NCBI GenBank assembly: GCA_958009085.1
Contig: OY253672.1
Span: 1,054,001-1,118,000, forward strand
DNA length: 64,000 nt
Direction of reading: 5' to 3'
Source: Protoeuglena noctilucae
Taxonomy: Eukaryota; Chlorophyta; Pedinophyceae; Marsupiomonadales; Marsupiomonadaceae
Shown here: piece after piece, positions 1 through 9,323 of the stretch
Numbering within the stretch: position 1 is the first letter of the stretch
Layout of the letters: each line of letters starts with the position of its first letter
The notes under the pieces: model-generated
What the model was told of the DNA's origin: nothing
Database searches by the model: none
What the model saw: the letters and a program-made list of their open reading frames with translations, nothing else
Translations under genes and position numbers: made by a program

Positions 1-1
1 G

Positions 2-2967
2 GTGGTCATCTTCCGCGACGGCAAGTACCTGACCCTGAAGGAGGTCTTTGAGTCCTTGAAACTCAGCGCCTACGACCTCAACATCGATCTCATGGACATG
101 CACGCGGACAAGAGCACGTTCCATCGATTCGACAAGTTCAACTCCAAGTACAACCCCTGCGGCCAGTCGCGGCTGAGGGAGATCTTCATTAAGCAGGACA
201 ACCTGCTGCACGGGCGGTATTTGGCGGAGCTGACGAAGGAGATGATCCAGGACCTGGAGGCCTCCAAGTACCAGCACGCCGAGTACAGGTGTGATGATGG
301 GTGATAGATGGGTGATAGATGAGGGATGTGTGTGATAGAGGCTGTTTATGGATGGGCTTCCAAGTACCAGCACGCCGAGTACAGGTGGTGGAGGGGTGAC
401 GTGATTGTGAGTGCATGGGGTGGTGTGGGGGTATGAGAGGGGTGGCATGCGGATCTAACCCTGCCTCCTTGTCTCTTCTGTGCTCATCTGACTTGTAGGA
501 TCTCCATCTACTGTGTTTCACCATCTCTCCTGTGCCCCTTTCCCCCCCAGGACCTCCATCTGCGGTCCATTGTCTCTGTGTTTCACCGTTTCTCTTGTCC
601 CCATCACACCCCCAGGATCTCCATATACGGTCGCCAGCAGCGGGAGTGGGACACGCTGGCAGCCTGGGTGGTGCAGAACAAGCTCTACTCCAACAACGTG
701 GTGTGGATGATCCAGATACCCAGGTGAGACCTCAGATGGCATGCGAGGGGATGGCACGTTGCTGTACCTACGCACATCCCTGCAGCTCCCCTGGCCCCGT
801 CTGCACCCCTGCACCGCACGCTGCCCCTCCCTGCACCCTCCCTACCGACCCCGCTACTCCTCCCACCCCACCCACCCCCTCACCCCCCCAGGCTGTACAA
901 CGTGTACAAGGACCAGGGCCTGCTCGCCAACTTCCAGGAGATGCTCGACAACATCTTCGTGCCTCTCTTTGAAGTCACCGTGGACCCCAACAGCCACCCG
1001 CACCTCCACATGTTCTTGCGCATCGTGGTGGGGTTCGACATGGTGGACGACGAGGTGAGGGATATGTGGAATGGGTGTTGTTGGTATTACTATGGTGTGT
1101 GTGTGTGTGCATCGTGGTGGGGTTCGACATGGTCGACGACGAGGTGAGAGGTGGGGCGTGTACTGGTGGCTACCCTCACGTCCCCTTGCCGTCATCAACC
1201 CCCGCAGCCCCCCTCTCCTCCCCCCTCCCCAGTCCCACCATACTGCCCCCCTCACTGCACTGCCTCCCTCGCTCTCCCCCGCCCCCCCAGTCCCGCCCCG
1301 AGCGCCGCCCCAGCCCCAGCGTGCGCATGCCCGCGGAGTGGGACGGCATGCACAACCCGCCCCACGCCTACTACGCCTACTTCATCTACGCCAACCTCTA
1401 CACGCTCAACAAGATGAGGGAGGCCAGGGGGCTCAACACCTTCGCATTCCGGCCGCACTGGTGAGGCGGGGGGGGGCTGGGGAGAGGAGACGAGCCGTGA
1501 CTCCGCGATTTGGTACTAAGTAATTCTATGATTTTGGACAAACATGAGCACCTGCATTCCCACCCCCACCCTCACCCCCACCCTCACCCCCACCCTCACT
1601 GCCACCCTCACCCCCACCCCCACCCTCACCATCACCCACTACCATCCCTTCCCACCCCCTCCCCCCTCTCCCCACCCCCAGTGGTGAGGCGGGTGACGTG
1701 GATCACTTGGTGGCTGGCTTCATGCTCTGCCAGAACATCGCCCACGGCATCAACCTGCGCAAGTCGTCCAGTCTCCAGTACCTGTACTTCCTGGGGCAGA
1801 TCGGGCTGTGCATGAGCCCCCTCTCCAACAACTCCCTCTTCCTCGACTACCACCGGTGAGGGCAGTGGGTGTGGGTGTGGGTGTGTGAGTGCCTATGAGC
1901 GCAGCCCTTGTGGCGACCGTAACGAGGGGTGCGGGTATGGTGAGGGTAGCGCGAACTCCCCTCACCCTCCCCATTCACCCCCAGCAACCCCTTCCCCACC
2001 TGTCATGCTCTCACTCCCCATCTCTCTCCCCCTCTCCCCCCCAGCAACCCCTTCCCCACCTTCTTCGCCCGCGGCCTCCAAGTGTCGCTGTCCTCCGACG
2101 ACCCCGTCCAGATCCACCTCACCAAGGAGCCACTGGTCGAGGAGTACTCGGGTGAGCATGGGACAAGTAGTGCTATGATTAGCAATAGATGGCCATGCAT
2201 GTCCGTGTCCACCTCACCAAGGAGCCACTGGTGTAAGAGCACTTGGGTGAGCATGAGACATTCATGGTCGGTCATAACAAAATGTCATACCCGGTCTTGG
2301 TCATACCATGCGTGTCGGTGTGTGATGACGCACTGCCCTGCCCTCTCGCTGCCCTCACTTCCCCGCTCCTCTCCTCTCCTCTCCTCCCCACTACTCACCC
2401 ACACCACCCTCACCACCCTCACCATCCCTCTCCTCTTCCCCGCAGTGGCGGCGCAGGTGTGGAAGCTCTCAGCCGCGGACCTGTGCGAGATCGCCCGCAA
2501 CTCGGTGCTGCAGTCGGGGTTCCCCCACGAGTGCAAGATGCACTGGGTGGGGCAGGAGTACTGGAAGTCAGGTGAGAGTGGGTGGGGTGCTGAGTGATGC
2601 ACTGGGTGGGGCAGTGAGTGATGCAGTGGGTGGAGTGCGGGCTGGGGCAGTGGCAGCGAAAACCGGGTGGGAGTGTCAGCGGCAGCGCCGAGCACAGCAG
2701 CTATGAGCATGGTGACCGGCATCCGCCATCATGTCTCTACCTTTGCAACAATAACCGCCTCGATCTACGCCCCCTCGTCGCCTCGCAGGCCCCAGCGGCA
2801 ACGACATCCAGAAGACGAACGTGCCCGACGTGCGCCTGCGTTTCCGGCAGGACGTGTATGTGGAGGAGATGACGGTGGTGGTGGGGGGCGCGCATGCGTA
2901 CGCGCAGCGGCAGAGGGCCAAGTTAGAGAAGATGGACAGGGAGGCCAGGGAGCAGGAGGGGAAGTGA
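2..2967 (+). CDS. AMPD: AMP deaminase, 3' part (5' end outside window)
   Basis: AMP deaminase hydrolyses AMP to IMP and ammonia. Eight exons can be joined: 2-288, 616-723, 892-1054, 1291-1460, 1682-1855, 2045-2151, 2446-2571, 2789-2967 (437 codons plus stop; frame begins at base 2). The protein carries the family's [15 protein letters not shown] block, the metal/catalytic FRPHCGEAGD motif, [16 protein letters not shown] with the catalytic Asp, and [16 protein letters not shown] near the C-terminus. The N-terminal part and the promoter lie left of the window. All seven introns are GT-AG. Six contain direct copies of adjoining exon edges (see findings), so the true splice site is often one of two or three look-alikes; I chose the copies that keep the frame and the conserved protein. 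The tail after the conserved core is short and Lys/Glu/Gln-rich. Confidence 0.96.
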
Positions 2968-3170
2968 GGGGAAGTGAGAGGGGAAGTGAGATGTGTGGGG
3001 TGGGTGGGGGGGAGCAGGATGGGGGGTGAGAGGGAGCAGGAGGGGAAGTGAGATGTGTGGGGTGGGTGGGGAGGGAGCAGGAGGGGTTGGTGAGAGGAGG
3101 GACGGTGGATGGGCGGGATGGGTGGGGGAGGGAGCAGGAGGGGTGGGACGGGTGGGAATGGAGCTAGAGG
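2946..3170. repeat. Minisatellite derived from the AMP deaminase exon end
   Basis: A G-rich imperfect tandem array runs from the last codons of AMP deaminase through its 3' flank. The unit is about 40-60 bases and contains gggagcaggagggg followed by variants of aagtgagatgtgtggggtgg. Copies of the gggagcaggagggg core begin near 2948, 3030, 3073 and 3129. The first copy is coding (the last residues of the protein and the stop at 2965-2967), so the array appears to have grown from the exon end outward. Confidence 0.8.
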
Positions 3171-3733
3171 GGACTGCGGGTACTGCGGTTGGGTAGGCGA
3201 GGAGGAGCGCAAGGGAGTGGCTTGCAGTGGCATGGGTGCCGCTCTTGGTTGCCGCCCCGTGACTCGCGTTCCCTCCGCACTGAAGCGTCCTTTACTCTAG
3301 TCCCACGCTGTTTGCGCTCTTTTCATTCCTGGTATGGCCAAGGTGCCTTCCAAAGCGCAGCGTGCGCTCCGCGACTTGTTTCCGCCCCGTGCTGTCACAA
3401 AGACTTTAGTGCACAAGCCCGGCCGGTGAGCCCAGCGGGCGATTGAAGCCGAATCTCGACTTCCTGACCAAGCCTTACTGCTGACTTGATGATACGGGGG
3501 TGCCGCGGTCAGCGATTACTTGCGACACGTCGGCTCTTCCTCGACCCCTCAGCCGAGGCTGTGCTCACACCCGCCGCTTCCGCGCCTTGCCCCGGCGGTG
3601 GCGGTGCTTCGGATGCATTGACTCCCTCAACAGCCCCCGCATCGTCCCCACCATTGGCAGCCCCTCGCCCGTGGTCATCGCTCCCACCCTCGCTCCCACC
3701 ACGCGCCTGCAGGAAGGGCTTGAGGGTTCTGAC
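3171..3733. other. Intergenic stretch without a supported gene
   Basis: No conserved protein, RNA gene or repeat could be recognised here beyond the tail of the G-rich array. It holds the downstream flank of AMP deaminase and, if the minus-strand open frame to its right is real, that gene's 3' flank. Confidence 0.5.
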
Positions 3734-4798
3734 TCAGCCACCGTCGCCAACAGCGACTCGCTGTTGCGATATACAGTCAACCACCTCCCTCCCATCCTCA
3801 ACCAGCAAGCAACCCACAACCCCATCGTCGCACTTACACGCCCCACCACTCACCTTTCGCTTCCCTGGCCTGCGCCGGGATCCACCCAACCCCGACGCCC
3901 GTCCTCTGCCTCCCGGCACCGCAGCCCCGCCCTGCGCCTCGCTCCCCGCCCGCCCTTCTAAACCCAGCCCCTCCCCACCACCATCCACGCTTCGCCCATC
4001 ACCCCTCGCCGCGAGCCCAACCCTCTCATCCACATCCACGCCATCCCGTCGCGCATCCCCGCTCCTTGACACACCTCCCGCACCGCGCCTGGAACCCCCG
4101 CCCGACCCACGCCCCCTCGACCCCCCGCCCTCGCTCCCCCCACTCCACTCCTCCTCCTCCCCCATCTCCACGTCACCCGTCCCCGACGATAACTCACCCC
4201 CCGTGCCCGTGCTCGCACTGCCACCCTCACCACTGCCACCCTCACTGCGACGCCCCACCCTTGTCGGCCCCCCGTCAGCCACCCCGCCTGTTCTCCCCCT
4301 CATCATTGCAGTGGCCTGCCTCGTCATGTGCACAGGCGCACCCCCGGGATACGACACCTTGGTCGGCACCGGCGCACGCCACCCCTCGCTCTCTGAGGTG
4401 GTCTCCTCGTCGCTGCCCCCACCGCTGTCGACCTCGCTCCCTGTCCCCACAGCACCCACCCTCGCGCCCCTCCTGCCCCCAGCTACCCTGGCCCTCCCCT
4501 CGTCTCCCAAGTCGTCCATTGGGAGCGGCTCCAAGTCCCGCAAGCACTCCGAGGCACGCCCAGCCACCAGCACCGAGCGAGGGGCGGGTGGGGGCATGGG
4601 TGCCGGGTTGCGCGAACGCAGGATAAAGGCCCGGCCATTGACGCCGAGGACGATCGCCCCTTGGGCGGGCGGGCGAGGCTCGGGGGCGGGGAGGCGCAGG
4701 AGGGGCGGGGAGGGGCCATTGGGCGTGCTGTCGGGGGCCGGGAGGGTCAGGACGTCTGCGGCGGACTCTGGCAGGGCACCACCCGCGCCGGGGAACAT
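3734..4798 (-). CDS. Hypothetical Gly/Ser/Pro-rich protein
   Basis: A long minus-strand open frame starts at an ATG at 4798 (MFPGAGGALPESAADVL) and runs about 355 residues to a stop at 3734. It is rich in Gly, Ser, Arg and Glu, with an acidic patch (DVEMGEEEEW) and a Cys-containing tail (ACKCDDGVVGCLL). No domain was recognised. A plus-strand frame of similar length covers the same bases (3486-4832) and is Pro/Ser-rich. Long open frames on both strands are common in GC-rich low-complexity DNA, so neither is proven. I prefer the minus strand because its sequence is less repetitive and it would follow BDP1 in the same orientation. It may be non-coding, or it may have introns I cannot see. Confidence 0.3.
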   Translation of the reverse strand: MFPGAGGALPESAADVLTLPAPDSTPNGPSPPLLRLPAPEPRPPAQGAIVLGVNGRAFILRSRNPAPMPPPAPRSVLVAGRASECLRDLEPLPMDDLGDEGRARVAGGRRGARVGAVGTGSEVDSGGGSDEETTSESEGWRAPVPTKVSYPGGAPVHMTRQATAMMRGRTGGVADGGPTRVGRRSEGGSGEGGSASTGTGGELSSGTGDVEMGEEEEWSGGSEGGGSRGRGSGGGSRRGAGGVSRSGDARRDGVDVDERVGLAARGDGRSVDGGGEGLGLEGRAGSEAQGGAAVPGGRGRASGLGGSRRRPGKRKVSGGACKCDDGVVGCLLVEDGREVVDCISQQRVAVGDGG

Positions 4799-4968
4799 GA
4801 GGTCGTCCCAGTTGCCCCTGCGTTGGGTGTGAGAGGGGCAGTGTGAGCCAGCGAGGTAGCAGCGGAATTGAGGACGCACAACAGCAGTGCAGCAACACGC
4901 CACCTCACTTTGACGACCAGACAGCTAGCACTTGCTTGGCAGAGACACCAACCCCACCATGCCCGCCC

Positions 4969-7293
4969 TCACCCCTCGATCTCTAGCCTCTCCTGAGCGG
5001 CGATGTCCGCCGCCCCTCCCTCTTGGGCCGCCTGCTCCGCGCGGATCCGACGCAGCGTGTCCGTCAGAAAACGCATCCGGGCGATGGTCTCCTGCGGCAG
5101 GCGAGAAACACACGGGACGACTTGCAAAGACCCTCAAGGTGCACACGGGTGCAAGGGTGCGCATCAATTTAGCTCCTCTCCTCTCCATGCCACCAAGCGC
5201 TCGCCTCGCCAGCAGCACAGCATCCCCACCCCCCTCCCCCCGAAGGTGTGAGGCGCCCTCACCTGGGACGTGGCGTACTGCGTGGCCTCCAAAGCAGCGT
5301 CGACCTTGGCCCGATTCGATCTCTTCTCCTTCACGAACTTGCGCTTGATGTGGGGGCGCGTGCGGCCGGGGAACAGCTTCGATATGAGGCTGAAGTCGGT
5401 GCCAAACTGCTCCAGCGCCAGGTAAAAGAGATCCGTCTCCCGGTCCGTCCACTTGGGACCCACGTCCCGCGGAGGGACCAGGCTGAATCCACGTGACCCC
5501 TCCGGCGCCGCCCTCCGGTACTCGTCCGCCGGGGCGCGCGTCTCGACCACCAGCCGGCGCTCGTCGACCTGGATCTGCCCGTCCACGATTCGCACCTGCA
5601 CCGCCAGCTCCTCGCCGTCGCCTCCGGTTGGCGCGGCTGCCGGGCCACGGGGGGCAGACGGCGACCCACGCTCGCCCCGGAGCTCGCCCGCGCCGCCCTG
5701 CGCCTTGCCCCCGCCGCCCTGCGCCTTCCCGGCCGCGAGGGACTTCCTGCGCTGCTCCAGCTGGTCGATGCGCTCCTGGACCGTGCTCTCAGCGATAATG
5801 TGCTGCAGGGTGCGATGGCCCCCCGCCGCCTGCGCCAGCTCCTTCTTCTTCTTAATCAGAGTCTCCAGACGCTTGACCGCCGGCAGCTGCGCCAGGGACG
5901 CGTCTGGGAGCGCCACCGGGTCCTCCTCGCCGGCCGGCGCAGGCACCAGTGCCTGCATGGGGGTGGGGTACGCAACAAGTTGCGCTTCTGCGATGAACTG
6001 CAAAGGGCATCGAGCAGGCTCACCACGCCCGGGCGCGCGGCAGCATGGGCACCTGAGATGGGTCTTGCCTCTCTGCAGGTGCTGCCTCTCGCTCCCAAAA
6101 AGGCGCAGAGGGCCCCTCACGGCCTCCCTGCACCCGCCGCCCCTCTCGCGCAAGCCCATCCCCAGACGCGGGCGCCCTGCCCGGCGCTCTCCCTGTCACC
6201 CCGCCATCTCCAGAGTCGCGCCGGGCACCGCTCTGCGCCCCCGTGCCACCGCCCATCACCCCCGCCCCCGCCCCCGTCCCTGCCCCTGCCCTCAGCGCCG
6301 CCCCCAGCCGCCCCGGACCCACCCCCGCCTCCCCCGGCCCCTCATCATCATCATCGTCGCTGTCGTCCTCCGCACGCGCCGACGCCAAGTCCAAGCCCAG
6401 GCGCCCCGCCCGTGCCAGCACCTGCGCCCGCTTCGCAGCCACGTCGTCTCTCGGGGCTTGTGGCCGTGCAGAGACCGCCGGTCCGCTGGGTCGGGCCACG
6501 GGGGACTCTGCAGCCTGTGGACGGAAGCGCGGCTGCGGCAGGGCGGCGGGCGTGGAGGCCTCCGGCCTGGCAGGGGTGGCCGCATCGACAGAGCGGCGTG
6601 GCGTGGCTGCTTCTGCAGGTCGGGCTGGGGTGGACGGCTCCGGGGCGGCACGGGCGGGAGTCCGAGGAGAGGCAGGAGGTCCAGCGGAGGTGGTGGCATC
6701 CGCTGCGCGGTCGCTCGGGCCCGCCAGCGGCTCCGTCGGTGCGGGGCGGGGCGGCGTGTCGGGAACCGTTCGCCCAACCGACGCTAGATACGCACGGGAC
6801 GAAGTGATGGACTTGTTCTGCAGAATGCGATTGGGAGGCAGCAGAGAGATGCCCGACAGGGCGCCCTGGCTGGCGGGGCGAGGGGCCTGGGGCTCCGGCT
6901 GGGGCTGGGTGACGGAAGGCCCCGCTGCGAGCAACCGAGGTGCGTCGCGTTGCAGTCGTGCTGTAAGACTAACCATGAGCAAAGATAGAACTTGTCGAAG
7001 GATTTCTCAGAGAGCGCATGCGACAGCGCGTCGGGAGAGGGGCGCGAGGGTTGCGCCACGCTATGCATGACGGCCCCCTCACCGCTCGCCGAAACTCCGC
7101 CATGACTCGGAGCGACATGCGCCGCTACGTCTTGTGTTTGGCTGGTGAGGGGCTGGGTCGCCGGCTCGGCTTCCTGGGTCGCCTGCGTCTGCTTCGTCGG
7201 CGTGGGCCGCGCTCCCTTGGGCTTGAACAGCGACGGCTTCCGCTGCCCGGCGCCCTCCTTCAGGTTAGCGAGTTTGCTGATGTCGAAGTTCAT
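4969..7293 (-). CDS. BDP1: TFIIIB subunit B'' (BDP1), SANT/Myb domain
   Basis: BDP1 is the TFIIIB subunit that joins TBP and BRF at RNA polymerase III promoters (tRNA, 5S, U6). The SANT domain is clear: KWTDRETDLFYLALEQFG, then TDFSLISKLFPGRTRPHIK and a basic KFVKEKRSNR segment. Likely exons from the start are 7083-7293, 6053-6960, 5263-5997 and 4969-5091, giving 1,977 nt or 658 residues. The N-terminus begins MNFDISKLANLKEG. The middle is disordered and Ala/Pro-rich with an acidic DDSDDDDDEG run, and a coiled-coil-like stretch precedes SANT. The acceptor of intron 1 could be 36 bases further in (6924), and intron 2 would be only about 55 bases. The gene is divergent from HISN3, with about 350 bp between starts. 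Confidence 0.88.
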
Positions 7294-7643
7294 CTTTCCG
7301 CCAAAACCACCCCGAGGCCCTCAAAAAAATGCGCCTCCGCGTCCACACGCGGGGCCTTACATGCGAAATGCGCTGCTGACCCCTTGCGAGCAGCGCTGTC
7401 AGGTTGTGTGGTACTGCGCGACGCACCAGGGCGCAAAGGGAGAGTGTTGACAGCGTCAGTCTGGCGTATCGCCTTCGTGTGCTTCACGGCCGCGTTCGCA
7501 CGTCCTGCCGAAGAACTGCTGAGTAGACTCCTTGGCTCTGAAACCTGCCGTGACCCTCCTAGCTGCCAAACTCATCCCGCTTCTCCTCAACTTGTTCAGC
7601 CGCTGCAGGGTCTCTGCAGAGAGAGCTTTAGTCGCACGCAGTC
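7294..7643. promoter_or_regulatory. Shared intergenic region between divergent BDP1 and HISN3
   Basis: The two start codons face away from each other across 350 bp, so this segment must contain both promoters and 5' untranslated regions. I could not identify a TATA box or other named element, and no ORF here resembles a protein. Confidence 0.5.
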
Positions 7644-9165
7644 ATGCCGATGGGGCTTTCACGTCCCACACGGCTGATCGCGGGCGTGGCTGGGAGCGGA
7701 GCGAGGCCAGCTCGATCGTCACGGCAGGCTGTGTGCCGTGCGGTGCAATTCCGTCCATGGTGGGCCGCAGGCCGTCGGCTGTTGATGCTGGCGCTTAACT
7801 GAACAGGAAGTCAACGACACAGAGCACCTTCGCTGGCCGGTAAACCGCTGCATCGGTCTATCCGGGCCGCCATCACTTCGCTGTGCACGGGCCTCGCTAT
7901 CCGCGCCCGCAGCATCGACATCCACAAGGGAAAGGTCAAGCAGATCGTTGGATCGACACTGCGTGACTTGGGAAGGTGCGGCGGTGCTCACCCTCTTCCC
8001 CAAGCGCACATTTCCCTGATCCGTCCCAGCCGACGTACGTACCCCGTCCCATCCTCGCAGCGACTCGAGCGCTCCTCAAACAAACTTCGAGTCAGAGATC
8101 CCGTCGTCGGAATACGCGCGGATGTACCAGGAGGACGGCCTGCGTGGCGGACACATCATCATGCTGGGGGCGGACGAGTGGTCGCGCAAGGCGAGAGGCT
8201 TCCTGGTTGCACCGAGCATGGCGCCGTTGGGGCATTGTCAGACACACCGAGAGCAGACTGTCACGCTTGGGAATGCTGAGCTTGCGGCAGCGGCGCACTC
8301 AGACCCCAGCAACGGCACTTGTTCACTCACAGGCGGCCATCGCAGCGCTGCAACAGTACCCGGGAGGCATGCACCTGGGCGGTGGCGTCAACCCGACCAA
8401 CGCGGCGGCCTACCTGGATGCGGGGGCCAGCCACGTGATCGTGACATCGTACGTCTTCAGGGATGGGGAGCTGGACGAGGGTCGGCTGGGGGAGTTGGAG
8501 CGGGCGGTGGGCAAGCAGAGGCTGGTCCTCGATCTATCGTGTCGCAAGCGGGATGGCCAGTACTACGTGGTCACCGACCGGTGGCAGCGGTTCAGCAGCC
8601 TCAGGTGTGCGACGGCGGACAGCATGTGTAACGGGCCCTGCACCGCTCTCACTTCGTCCCTGCACCTCCTGCACCTCCTCATTGGCTGGAGTACAAAGTA
8701 ACTAGTGCATACTTTTTATGACCATAGCCTGGTTCCATCGCACGCCATCGCTGCTTGCAGTCTGTCGCGGGAGTCCCTGGCTCGCCTCGCCGACCACTGC
8801 GACGAGTTCCTGGTTCACGGGGTCGACGTGGAGGGCATGAAGCTGGGCATCGATCGGGAACTGGTCGAGCTACTCGGGGAGCTCTCGCCCATCCCTGTGG
8901 TGAGCAGCGGGACCATTGAAATGGCCCACGGGCACTTTGCAGCAACTGGCAGCAAGGTTGGGAATGTATAGACCTGCGTGGCCCGTCGCGGTCGCAGACG
9001 TATGCGGGAGGAGCGACGACGCTGGACGACCTGGAGTTGGTGCGGGAGGCGGGGCGCGGGAGGGTGGACATCACGGTGGGCTCTGCGCTGGACATTTTCG
9101 GGGGGTCGCTGCCGTACAGGAAAGTCGTGGAGTGGCACCGGGCGCAGCAGGCAGCCGCCGCATGA
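7644..9165 (+). CDS. HISN3: BBMII (ProFAR) isomerase, plastid histidine biosynthesis
   Basis: This is the fourth-step histidine enzyme, which isomerises the aminoaldose ProFAR to the aminoketose PRFAR; it is a TIM barrel related to bacterial HisA but of the distinct eukaryotic HIS6 type. Six exons (7644-7759, 7913-7975, 8061-8190, 8333-8604, 8761-8899, 8998-9165) sum to 888 nt and 295 residues. Joined motifs include [94 protein letters not shown] and [13 protein letters not shown]. About 33 residues rich in Arg, Ala and Ser precede FRPC and look like a plastid transit peptide. Intron 3 (8191-8332) has a GC donor, aag|gcgaga. The stop lies 158 bp from the convergent ATG13 stop. Confidence 0.95.
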
Positions 9166-9323
9166 CGGCAGCTAGCGCGAACATTGTGATGCATGTTTGA
9201 AAGCGCGCCACTGCACGCCACTGGCACGAGCGCCGCAGCTCGCACCTCACGAGCCCTTGCACAACACGGCACTCCTTGCATCAAACTCTACCCCACCCCC
9301 TATGCGCCCTATGCCCCGCCCCG

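Noticed and set aside
5453-7070. Plus-strand long frames opposite BDP1
   Set aside because: They are Pro/Arg/Ala-rich shadows; the minus strand encodes the SANT domain.
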